Shown here: positions 43,838 through 55,700 of the stretch, in pieces
How the letters are laid out: each line of letters starts with the position of its first letter
Numbering within the stretch: the stretch's first letter is position 1
IMG/VR virus record: IMGVR_UViG_3300045412_000135
Coordinates: 1 to 64,000 of that record
Direction: 5' to 3' (one strand)
DNA: 64,000 nucleotides
Origin: a virus
Made by a program: the position numbers and the translations under genes
Notes under the pieces: model-generated
The model's database searches: none
What the model was told of the DNA's origin: nothing
The model's input: the letters and a program-made list of their open reading frames with translations, nothing else

Positions 43838-45579
43838 TATCTTTTACCTCTTATTCTTGGAAAAATATGACCTGTTGTGGGTCTTGCTTTATGATTGGAT
43901 GATGGAGTTAAGTGCCCCGTATGTGGTCGTTTAGGCCAATAATATAAAAATCTATTATTATCATCGGATCCTAAAGTGTCATATGGTGATTGCGATGGCC
44001 TCCGAGATCCAGCACTTACCCAATCGGAATTTGGTTCTTGTTTTCGAACCTGTGATGATTTTGCACCATTTCCTGTTTTTATATATGAAACAACTTCTGC
44101 TTGACTCATATCTGGTTGTTGTTCTAGAAGACAAGCCAATACACCAGTAACCTGTGGAGAAGCCATGCTAGTTCCACTGGAAACAGTAATATAATAACTA
44201 CTATTTCTGGGGTCTTGCAGCACAAATCTAGATACACCTTGAAGATCTATTCCCCCATTTGCGTCATAAACCGAAGATATAATTGCATCCCCAGGAGCCC
44301 AAACATCTACTCTAGGTCCCCAATCACTAAAATTTACTTTAACATCTTGTGTTAATGAATTAATTGCTCCTACTGAAACTACATTTGCCGCCGCCGCAGG
44401 TGTTCCTCCCTGTGCATAATAATAAGTAAAACCAGATGCAATGAAATGATTATTGTAGTCTATATGACCAGAATATGAATGTTCAAAATATCCATTTCCA
44501 GCAGCTGCAACTACTATAATACCGTCGTTTATAGCATCTTGTATATCGGCATCAACCGCAGCAACTCTTGCAGGCACACGACTAACAAAGTTTACATTTG
44601 GAACTGGAACTCCACTTGCTTCCAAAATTGTTCTTTTCGATGAATTTGGAACGTTTGTCAAAGTTACAGTATTTTGTCTATATGTTACGGACGAAAATCC
44701 TGTTATTGCTATGTTTGCACTATAAGTATATCCCCAACTATTGTTTGTAATAGTTGGATTTCTTCTACCTGTTTCTGGATTAATTGGTTTATTTTTATGA
44801 AAAGCTCGTATATAATCAAATAATAAAATTGACCAAGAAGTTCCACCATCAGGGGATGTTGGGTAATTAAAATCTATATTATAGATATTAGCATCTCTTG
44901 CCCACCCTTGAGTATTTCCAGCAACAGTACCAGCTACGTGAGTTCCATGACTTCCTGAATGAATATACGAATATCCTGTTGTTGCTGTTATTCCAACATA
45001 TGAAGAATAATCAACAAACCAATCAATCTGTTTTACTCTACTTCCACCAGTTCCATTTTCATTTACTGCAAATTCTGGATGATCTGGATTTATATGTTCA
45101 TCTACAATTACAACATCAACATTTTTTCCAGAACTAGTTGTTTTAATCGTTGTACTGACAGAATTAGTTTGAGGACTTGATATACTTGAAGATCCACTTC
45201 TACCCCAATTAATTGGTTCCGAACCATTAATTACTCTGTATAATCCCCAATTCTTATCTGCATTTGTCCAAAATTGATTTCCACCAACAACATCAAATAG
45301 TTCTTTTTTAAAATTAGCAGTTTGCGTCCAAAATGGTGTTGCCTCAATCCCCCGTTCTTCTGGGGGAAGTTCTACAGCAATTATTCTAGAATCATTTTGT
45401 AATTTTTGTGCCTCCTCATCATTCAGTAAGTAATGAGTGTTTCTACTAATATCTCGTCGCAACAAACACTCAACTTCTCTATCTGGAATATAATCTGTAC
45501 CTCCAGGAGTTTCCATATCATCATAGAAACTCTCAAGATCATCGAAATTATTTACCGTTACAATGTACTCTTTTTCCAT
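43837..45579 (-). CDS. Subtilisin-like serine protease (S8 family) in the baseplate cluster
   Basis: 580 residues. The S8 triad is complete: Asp160 in VVIVDEHI, His211 in GSHGTHVAG, Ser471 in SGTSMASP, with the oxyanion Asn362 in AAAGNG. Residues 1-75 (YIVTVNNFDDLE..., a central YLLNDEEAQKLQ and IIAVELPPEE) resemble an I9 propeptide, so the enzyme may mature itself. There is no signal peptide. The C-terminal 75 residues are basic and disordered. Lying between fibre and baseplate genes, it is probably virion-associated and may cut a structural precursor or a host surface protein during adsorption. T4 has no such gene in this place. Confidence 0.92.
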   Translation of the reverse strand: MEKEYIVTVNNFDDLESFYDDMETPGGTDYIPDREVECLLRRDISRNTHYLLNDEEAQKLQNDSRIIAVELPPEERGIEATPFWTQTANFKKELFDVVGGNQFWTNADKNWGLYRVINGSEPINWGRSGSSSISSPQTNSVSTTIKTTSSGKNVDVVIVDEHINPDHPEFAVNENGTGGSRVKQIDWFVDYSSYVGITATTGYSYIHSGSHGTHVAGTVAGNTQGWARDANIYNIDFNYPTSPDGGTSWSILLFDYIRAFHKNKPINPETGRRNPTITNNSWGYTYSANIAITGFSSVTYRQNTVTLTNVPNSSKRTILEASGVPVPNVNFVSRVPARVAAVDADIQDAINDGIIVVAAAGNGYFEHSYSGHIDYNNHFIASGFTYYYAQGGTPAAAANVVSVGAINSLTQDVKVNFSDWGPRVDVWAPGDAIISSVYDANGGIDLQGVSRFVLQDPRNSSYYITVSSGTSMASPQVTGVLACLLEQQPDMSQAEVVSYIKTGNGAKSSQVRKQEPNSDWVSAGSRRPSQSPYDTLGSDDNNRFLYYWPKRPHTGHLTPSSNHKARPTTGHIFPRIRGKR

Positions 45580-45580
45580 A

Positions 45581-46669
45581 TCAGAGTTCTAATTGTAGAA
45601 TATTTAATGTAACATCAACAACGCCAGTGCTGCCAGAAATATTTTTAACTTTCATATAAATGAGTGAAGATGGAGTAGTATCATTATTAAAACCTAGTGT
45701 TCCTGGAGTCAATAAAATAGTTTGCGCTCCAGTTGTAATAATTTCTGCTATTACACCAGAGCCAGGAGTTGGGTCTGTTGTTTCTAATCTAGATACATCT
45801 GCAGTCCTAGATGTTTGATCAGTATAAATTGTCACCCAAGCAGCACGATTTGTAGTTATTTTCATGAGTAGATATGACTTAAATCCAACAACATCAATAT
45901 TTCCAGAAGCATTATTTGCCAAAGATGAAGATGTTGCTTGGATCGAAGTTCTCGATGGGGATAATGTGCTGGGAGTATTTAAAATATCACTGTAGTTTAA
46001 TTTTGAATTTACAAATGTGGTTCCATTATATCTAATTGTTTGTCCTGTAGATGGAGATGATACTGCTACATCTGTCAATCCATCTAAATTTTGAGCACCG
46101 ATAAGACTTTCTAAGTCTGGTTTATTTGTCAAATCATTATAATTTCCACTAGTTGCTACAGTTGCAAATGCTGGTTTATTAGATAAATCAACATAACTAC
46201 CAGAGAACAAAGTAGGTTTGTTTAATAAATCATTATAATTTCCACTTAATCCAACAGCAGAGATGGATGGTTTATTAGATAAATCGTTATATTCTCCAGT
46301 TGTAGCTACAGTAGAATATGATGGTTTATTAGTCAGATCTGCATAATTACCAGAAAATAAATTTGGTTTGTTTAAAATCTGGGTAATACCAGAAGATGAA
46401 TTCCAATCAACATTCACTTGAGGAGTTGGAATTGTGGGTAAATTTGATAAATCATTATAACTCAATTTGGAATTTATAAATTTAGTTCCATTTGATCTCA
46501 ATACATGAGTATTCGTAGTACCACTAATTTCAACGGACAATTCCGATCCATCACCTAAGGCATTATATAGTTCAGTTAATGTACTATTTACTTTTTGTGC
46601 TCCTGATCGAATAGTATCACCAGTACCATCATTTGCCTGAGATCCAACACTTATAAGTTGTTTTGTCAT
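45581..46669 (-). CDS. Small repeat fibre protein, 362 residues
   Basis: The N-terminus (ISVGSQANDGTGDTIRSGA, then KVNSTLTELYNAL) is a common phage fibre start. Residues 70-184 hold six copies of YxDLxNKP (70, 109, 127, 145, 159, 177), mostly 18 residues apart, a motif of trimeric fibre shafts. The C-terminal 140 residues are a non-repetitive beta domain, a candidate receptor-binding tip. It starts just after the giant gene with its own late motif and ends 1 base before the protease gene. Confidence 0.83.
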   Translation of the reverse strand: MTKQLISVGSQANDGTGDTIRSGAQKVNSTLTELYNALGDGSELSVEISGTTNTHVLRSNGTKFINSKLSYNDLSNLPTIPTPQVNVDWNSSSGITQILNKPNLFSGNYADLTNKPSYSTVATTGEYNDLSNKPSISAVGLSGNYNDLLNKPTLFSGSYVDLSNKPAFATVATSGNYNDLTNKPDLESLIGAQNLDGLTDVAVSSPSTGQTIRYNGTTFVNSKLNYSDILNTPSTLSPSRTSIQATSSSLANNASGNIDVVGFKSYLLMKITTNRAAWVTIYTDQTSRTADVSRLETTDPTPGSGVIAEIITTGAQTILLTPGTLGFNNDTTPSSLIYMKVKNISGSTGVVDVTLNILQLEL

Positions 46670-46691
46670 TTTTTTAGTGTTCCTACGTGTT

Positions 46692-46699
46692 TATTTATA
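46692..46699 (-). promoter_or_regulatory. Late promoter TATAAATA for the repeat fibre
   Basis: Perfect octamer 23 bases before the ATG, starting 2 bases past the stop of the giant gene. Confidence 0.78.
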
Positions 46700-46700
46700 T

Positions 46701-49700
46701 CTATTGCTGGTCAAATGTTACTGCATTCGTATCCCACTTAACCTCAGTATCATCAAATTTGAAACCAAATTCTGGTGGAACATTAGGTACTGAAGTATCA
46801 ATTTCAATTATAGGATAAGAATACCCAGATCCTCCATCAATAACTTGAACTCCAGAAATACCAACAAGTGCTTTTGCTTGAGCATCAAAGCCTGTAGATG
46901 AGTTGAATGATATATTTGGTCTAGAAGTATATCCAGATCCACCAGATGTCAGTTGTACAGAAGTTACTCTTCCAGTTATTACAGATACTAAAGCCTCTGC
47001 ATTTCTCCCGAGAACAGATCCAAGATAATCAAATGTAATTAATGAATTAGATGACTCAATAATAGCAACTTCTCTCTCTTCTGTTTCCCCCTCAATTACT
47101 AATCTATCGGTAACTTCAATTGGAGGAACAACTTCAGATGCAATAACATCAACATCGGATCCAATGTAAGAGAATGCAACAAAAGTTGATCCTGCTCTTG
47201 GAACTTCTGCAAAAATAATTCTAGATCCAACAAGTTGATATGCAACTCCTGGTTCTTGAATAACACCATTTAATGAAATAATAATATTATTTTCGGGTTT
47301 AATAGTAGTTGAAGAAACGCCTTCTGTAATGGTAAGAGAATAGAAAGAATCATTCAATTTTAGATTAAATGTAGATCTCAATGAATCAAATTGGAAACTA
47401 ATATCATCTAATTGACGAAGCTTACCAAGATATACAGCATGGAAAGAAGATCCCAACGATGGTGCCTCACTAAATTGAATAGTATCATTAAATACATTAA
47501 ATGATATATCTGGAGGTTGTAAAATTCCATTAACAAATACCAGTAAGTAGCCTTCAATATCTGGTGCATAAAATTCACCATTATTTCGTGTTATTCTAAA
47601 AGTATCTTGAACGCCATTAAATCCAACAAAACTTCGTTTAATTCTTCCTTCAATTTTAACTACATTTATAATTCCCGCTTTAAAATTTGATGATGAGATC
47701 AATTGGGAATATGGAGATATTGTTCCGACTACATTAGTTAAATAATATCTATATCCAATTCCACTAGGAACAATCTTTTCAATAGATGCATAAGCAAAAC
47801 TATTATTAGATGCAAATAACTGAACTGTACCTGTTCCTAGTGGGAAAGGATTGTTCTCTTCAAATACACTAACCGTGTCTCCAACATTGAATGTACCTTG
47901 AGGATTTACGATCCAGAGATCAACTTCTAAATCGCCAGAAACAACCTCAACATTTACAATTGTTGCAGATTTTACTCCTGGAATTAATCCATCAGCATCT
48001 TGCAAAAGATCGCCTACTAAAAATTGTCTTCCAAAGGTAGTGTCTGCATAAGATACTCTCAATTTAGTTATAGTTGTTGTTTTTATGACACTATTAAGAT
48101 CAGGAACAGTTCCCTCAGCATCAATAACATCAATATAATAACTACTAATGGAAGAATATACTTTTCTCGTTTCCTTAAATTGACCAATCAATCCTTCGGT
48201 ATCTAGAGTTAATTTTGAATTTGTTGTTGATATAATAGGCGCATTATTATAATAATAATTTAGTACAGTAAATTCTGCATCAGAAAACAATCCATAAACA
48301 AATACATTTGATTCCCAAGAACCGATTACATATTTTAATTGCAGTCTATTTCCAATAGAAGTTATCGTCGCCGTATAACCATTATCATCGATTAATATGT
48401 TTCCTACTGCAAATGTCCCTGAAGTAATTTGTACATCTAAATCAGTATAATATTCAGACTCTTCTGTAGATATAATTGCAGCAACTTTTGTTCCTTGACC
48501 TTGTACTTGTATTGAAGTGTTATTTGTAAATGTTAGATTGGGATCATCATAAACAATTCTAAATTTAGTATATAGATCGGAAATAGTTCCTCTATTATAA
48601 GTAATAGATTCAATTTCAGCATAATTATTTGAACTAGAACCGTATATATAGTCTCCAATATTTGCTTCGCCAGATACAGGAGTATATGAACTTCTTGTTG
48701 GATATGAAATTGTTGGAATATCAATTAATGTATAACCAACAATTTGATTAATATTAATATATTCTGAATTATTTAATGTACCAAGAAGTATATTCATTCT
48801 CTCATCTATAAATTCCTCAATAGTTGTTAACTGGGTTCCCGTAATAGAAATATCACCGTCAGTATATGCATATTGACCAGCAGCTGGTGAAGGAACAACT
48901 AAAGTCTCCGCAATCGCAGATTTAATAAATGTTGTAACTTGATTATAAGCATAGATACTCTGAATTAATTCACCATCAAGTGATGTGATAGTTCCTGTTA
49001 TTGCATCGATATATGTCAATGTAGCATCAACGATTCCTTTATTTCCACCTGTCAATAAATCATAAACAATAGCATCAATAATGTAATCAATATCTCTTAG
49101 ACATTTTGCATTTCCGCCGGGAACACTAAATCCAGGAAAATTAATTAAAGTTTTCTGAACGGTTTCATTTTTAATATATGATTTATTAAATAGCAATAAC
49201 TTAGCAGCGTCTCGGTAAAGCTGAGTAGTATTATCTTCACTTTGTCTAATAGCATGATTCATATTCCCATTTGTAACTGCTGTAGTTAAGATTGAGAATA
49301 ATGTATTAATTGAACTTCTAACATCTGCACAAGAACTTGCACTTGTGTTTGATCCAGTAGCAGGGTCTGCAGTAATTGTTAGATCTTTAACTTGATTCCT
49401 TATTGTATATCCTCCCAAGTTAACTGTTACATTAGTAACAATTTCATTTGCAATATTCTTTGCTTCATTAAATGCATAGTTCGGCGGTGTGCCTTCACCA
49501 CCTAAGTAACTATTAAATGTATAAATTTCTGAATTATCCCAGGTACGAGCATTTCCTCCATTCCTTAGATCATAAATGATTCCATCTAATATTATGACAA
49601 TATCATCCTTACAGTCTTGATTTCCATTTGGAAAAGTAAATCCGGGATAGAATGTCTGCATTCTACCAACTGCAACATCTGCAATTAAGTATTTGTTAGA

Positions 49701-52700
49701 GTTAATCAAATTAGATGCATCATAATATCTTGAGTATTTTTCATTTCTTTCTGGAATTAAAATACCTACAGCAAGATTAAATAACGTATCAATTGCCTGC
49801 TTTACTCTCTCACAATTTCCTCCATATGTGCCATCATCAGGAGTGATGGTATTATCCGTTGTTCTTACAGCAGTAGATTCAAATTCACCAGTTAGTGGTG
49901 TATAAGATGTATTGGTTGTACCATTAATAATCCAATTATCAATAGCATATTGGCATAAAATATTTACTCTTTCAAATGCAATAGCAGTAGGTAAAATTTC
50001 ATCTTTTACATGAGTTATATTTCCACCTTCTTCTACAACATAATATTTCATAGCATCAATTATATTTACATTTCCGCCCGTTAATAGATCACTAATAATT
50101 GCAGGTAAAATAAAGTCTTCAATATCTCTTTCACATCTTTCTGAACTCCCAGTTGGATAAGTAAAAGCATTATTTTGAACTCCATTTAGAGTAAATCTTG
50201 CCCACTGTTCTATGTATCCTGTAGATTCTTGTGCAATAAACTTTTTATTAAACCAAATGCGATCAGCAGCATCCCTAAATACTTGCCCAGTAGGAGCAAG
50301 TATATCGTTTACAAGATTCCAAAGAGTATCAATCGCAGATTTAACATTTGCACAAACTGGTGAAGAAGTATCAGCAGTTATGTTTATTGGTAAATATGGT
50401 ATCTTATTAGTATATGTTGGAGTAGTACTTAATGTTCCATCAACTGCATTTTGACAAAGAACACTCATTTCTTTATGAGCAAATAAACTTTGTAAAAGTT
50501 GCAATCTAATAAATTTAACAACACCGTTTCCATCTAAGTAAACTCTTGCAGCTCCAGTTGTATTATAAGTACCGCCGTATTCAAGATCAGTAGCTACAGC
50601 ATCAAGTAATAAAGATAGATCTAATTTACAACGATTAGTTCCATCAAGTGAAGTTGAATCATCTCCAGGAATTAATAAATCTGTATATCTTGCCTTCATT
50701 CTTCCAACGGCTTCGTCAATAATATATGTTTGATTTTGTCTAATTAAATTAGCAGCATCCCTAAAGCGATGTTGTGTTGATGCATCAATAAATGGAGCAA
50801 TAATATACTTGTTAGTAGTATTGACCTGTCTAGTAATTATTGGTACCTCAATGTATTGAGATACTTTAGCACTTATCGCACCCGAAGAGATAGTTTCTTC
50901 GGAAGTAAAAGTGCCTGTTCTAGATCCTAAATATAAGAATTTTAGTGCATAATTGACACCGATAATTGTTGCTGTTGCACCAGAAGTTACTCCAGTAACG
51001 ATTTGACCTTGATTAAAATTCCCTCCAGACAAAGTATGATAACTTAATTTTTTAATATATAGAGTTTCATTTTCAGAGAAATGATTATTTTGATTTGTAT
51101 AATTAATTCTAACACTCTGAACAAGATCATCAGCAGCTACAGCACTTGGTGATCCTCCATCATCAGAAATGTTTGTATTTCCATGTATTAATAATACTGT
51201 ATTAATATTATTAATAAATGGAGTTGCGGAAGGTGTAAATGTTGCAGTATATCTTACTATATTAGATACCCTTATTTCATCCAAATATCCATTAAATTGA
51301 TATTGATTTACATAAGTATCATCATATCCAATCATTAACCCTGAAGCGTTTGCCGATGCAGAGGAAATTCCAGTATGAACTAACGTTCCATTTACAAACG
51401 ATTTAATTGTTGATCCTGTTCTAGACCAAGCAACATGAGTCCATTGTCCTACTTGTACAGTAGGTCCCGTGGATTGTTGATTAATCGTATCCCCATCATA
51501 TGAAATTAAATATAATGTACTTCCACTCTTACTAAGACCCCAATAGAAATTTGGACCTCCAGTTAAAGAAAATACCATAGAGTATGTTCCTGCTGGGAGA
51601 GATGGTAGATATAACCATGTCTCTAATGTATAATTGCCAAAATTAAAATCGGATGCATTTGTAACTGTTAGATAATCTCCATCTCCATCAAAATATACGG
51701 ATCCTCCATCAAATTTAGATTCGGTTGTAGATGCAGTAACATTTCCAGCGGTAACAATAGTTTTTGCTGTTCTAAAATTATACGCATAATCCATTAAAAT
51801 ATTTTCTGCATTTTCATACGCAACAAAATTAATTTCATATTTTTCAGAATCATCATCCATATTAGTAACTTCTATTAAAGATTTACTAATATCATCAACA
51901 ACTGCATTTGGTTTTAATGGATTAATTATTCTAGTGAAAAGTAGTCCTGTAAAAGTGCTTGGATCACTAATAGAAATTGAAGACACAAATTGATTGGGGT
52001 TAAAAGGATCAATGTATGGCGCTATACCAATAACTTTTGCGATTATTTCAGATCCAGCACTATAAATAAAGTCATTCAATTTAATATTAAGTAGGCCAGA
52101 TGGATTTCTGTACGTACCTGAAGTTTTACTAATAACAATTTTATTAGTCGGAACATCATTTGTTAAATTAATTTCTTCAATTACTGCAGTATCTCCAGCA
52201 ACATTTGTAATTGATTCTTGGAATCTGAATATGTTTTGATTTGTAACGATAACTTGACTTGACAATGTAGCATTCAATCCTGTAGCTGCAACTATTAAAA
52301 CTTCATCAATTTGGAATCCAGTGCCGCTAATATTAAATACAGTAATTATATTAGTAGTTGATTTAATGACAATTGCGGTTGTATTTGATGTAAGACCTCT
52401 AATTGTATTACCTAGTTCTGGTAAAATACCAGATGTATTTCTAATAGTTAAATCTGTAGATGTTAAAAATTGTACCGTTACTGTTGCATAACTAATTTTT
52501 GTTGGCGCAGGAGGTGGTTCTGAAAAAACAATATTACCCTGCTGAATTTCGAATGCAGATTTTGGTGGTTGTACTATTCCATTAATAGTAATTAAAAATT
52601 GACTTGCATCTGCTACAACTGGACTTCCATCAATTGTTATTGGGAATGAAATTCTTTCTCCATCAAATAAATTAGCGATATCATCTAATCTCTGAACAAC

Positions 52701-55700
52701 AGAGGTCAAAATTTCTTCGGATGATGTCAATCTCTTATTTCTAAATAATATTTGTGTGTTATCAAAATCAGAATAGATTGGTTCAACAATTGCATAATTT
52801 TTAATAACGTCAACTACAGAGCTTTCAATTAAATTAACACTCTTGCTCAATTCAAAATCTGTCTTATCGGACAATCCTTTGCCGCCGCCTTCAAGAGCAA
52901 TTTCTCCAAATACTTTAAATCCAGCAGGATGAACATTATCAATAACCGTATTTCTCCACATTTCAATTGAAACTGGCGATTTAATATTGTATGAGAATTG
53001 TTGATATAAGTAAGAGTCTTGAATTTTTTGGACGATTTCACTTGGTTTGCCAACATCATCCAAGAATTTACCTACAGTATTTGTAATTGAATTAACTTCA
53101 AGAACTCCTTTTGCAATACTAATGTTTTCAATGGTTCCATTTGCTTTTGAAATTAAACCCGTAACAGATTGTCCTACTTCAAATGTACCTTGAACATCAA
53201 TGAGTTTTAATAAACGTGGTCCCGTTTGCCAACCCTCATTTACCGAAACATATCCAGTCGCAGATGAATTATTAATTGATTCGCCCTGAAATACTAATTC
53301 TTTGGATAAAAATCTTCCAGTTTCTACGATTGCTTCTGCCGATCCACCAAATGATGATGTCAAAATAATTTGTCTTCCAGTTCCACCATTAATAAATGTA
53401 ATATAATTACCACTAATTGCATCTTGTTGTGTTAATGCAATTCTTAATTGATCATCTTGCAATCCATTACTTTGACCGCTAATTGCATAGTAAATTTGTG
53501 TTGGTGAAAGATATCCAAATGATGTAAGAGGAAATTCTGGACGCGGGCCAAGACTTTCATTTTGGAATTGTACTTCAACGGCATTTGTAATTCCATGAGG
53601 GAAAGCAAATTGGAAAAGCCCCAAGTCTAAATTAACTACGTAAGTAAATGAAGATTTTAACGTTATAATTGGTGGAGTAGAATATCCTGTTCCTGGATTT
53701 TTAACTAAAATGTCACTAATTCTTCCGTTCTTGATAATTGCTTCCGCAGATGCTCCTGTTCCACCACCACCAGTAATCAAAACCTCTGGAGGAGTAGTAT
53801 ATCCAGTACCAGGATCAATAATTTTAATAGAGCTCAATATACTAGTATTGCTTAACTGAACATTGACTGGGAATGTAATTTCTGGACGAAGAGTATAATC
53901 ATGAGTATAATTAAAACCAAAATTATTATTTTTTAATTTTTTAATTTTACCAATATTGTCTCCACGAGTAAAGATTGCTGCCCCGCTCCCTTTTGGGGGA
54001 ATTACAACATTTAAAACTGCTCCAGATCCAGTAAGTAGAGGACCTAGAATACCGTCAATTCCATCCACATCAATAGAAGCATTTGTATATCCTTTACCTG
54101 GATCGGTCACAGTAACCTCAACAATTTGTCCAGCAGGATCGGTCGTTCCATCTACTATCAAAGATACTTTTCCTCCAGCACCATCACCCAAAATAGGAAC
54201 ACCAAAATATTCACCAGCCTCATATTCTGTTCCTGGTTCCACTATTTCAACTCTTTCAATTTTTCTGCTCGATTCAATATCCGAAATTAATGGTAGTTTT
54301 TTATAAAAACCTCCACCATTAACTAATTTAATTTTTGCAATTGGACCTACAGTTTTTGTTGATGTTGTTGAATAATAAGATGTCAAAACATTTGCTGTTT
54401 TTTCTGGTTCAAATGGTATAATAAATTTAAATTTATTTGGACCTTGAGTAATACTTCCTCCATCTAAATCAGTAACTGTATATGTTCCGATATATGGACT
54501 TGTAATTACATCAATATAAGAAGAGGTATTTACGGGTCCATCTTCACCTAAGTTTGATGGATCTGCGTAGTATGTAATGTTAGAAGCATCTTCTGTTATT
54601 TTAAATGATATGAATGGAGAGTTTCCTGGTTCATCAAATCCTGGTGTTCCCTTTCGAGTAATATTTTTGAATGTATATTCAATTTTATATAAATTATCTC
54701 TATAGAAAGACAAATAATGACCCTGCATACTAGTATGAGCAGTATCAAATGTATATTGTTGTCCGTAAATAAATTTGAATATTGGATTTTTTACAAATAT
54801 CTTTAAAGTTGAACTTCCTAAAGATGATGTTGGCACATCTCTAAGTTTCAATAAAAATTCTTTTTTCGAAATAATTGAATAAATATCAAAAGTTCCGATC
54901 AAAGGACTATATGTTGGATTAGTGGATGCAAATACAACATTCTCATTTGTTAAATAATGGGAAGTTGTAGATCTAATGAACATCAATTCTGTATTTAAAA
55001 TCGTCGTCAAGGTTAATACTTTAGTTAAATTTGTAACCAAGCTAATTTGAGTAACTGCTGTTAATCCAGTTATGACTGCAAGAGTTTTTGTCTGGTTAAA
55101 TGATATTTGATTGCTGTTAATTGTAACTACTGATCCCACAACATACGTAGATCCAGATAAAGTAGCATCTATTCTAATTAGATAATCATCATCCGAATAA
55201 TCTTTGAATTTTGCTGATACCGATCCTGGAATATTAAACTCAAATGTTCCTGGAGTAGTTGCATTAACATTTGCGAATGTATATGCTTTAATTTCATTAA
55301 TAAAAAAATCTGATGCTTCCAAAGAACCTGTGTTTAATAAAAAAGTACCAGTAATATCACCAACAGAAATGGTATTATTAACTAAATCTTTCTCCAAAAT
55401 TCTTGCTACGGCAACAGTGGCACCCAAAGAATTTTTTTGTTTTATAATAGTATTGGTATTAAAATCAAAACTTTGATTAATCGTTAATTTCTTAACATTA
55501 TCTGCCTTTTCAACATTAAAATAATTGAAAAAGAATTTATTTAATACTGTACTACTAACTTTTACCTTAGATGCACCAACAGCTGGGATGGTAGCAGTTC
55601 TACTAGACCACAAATCATAATAGTTTGTAATAGTTGCGTAATTAATACCCAATCCCGAAGAAACGATATTGAAATCTAAAATTTGGAATCCCTCAGAACC

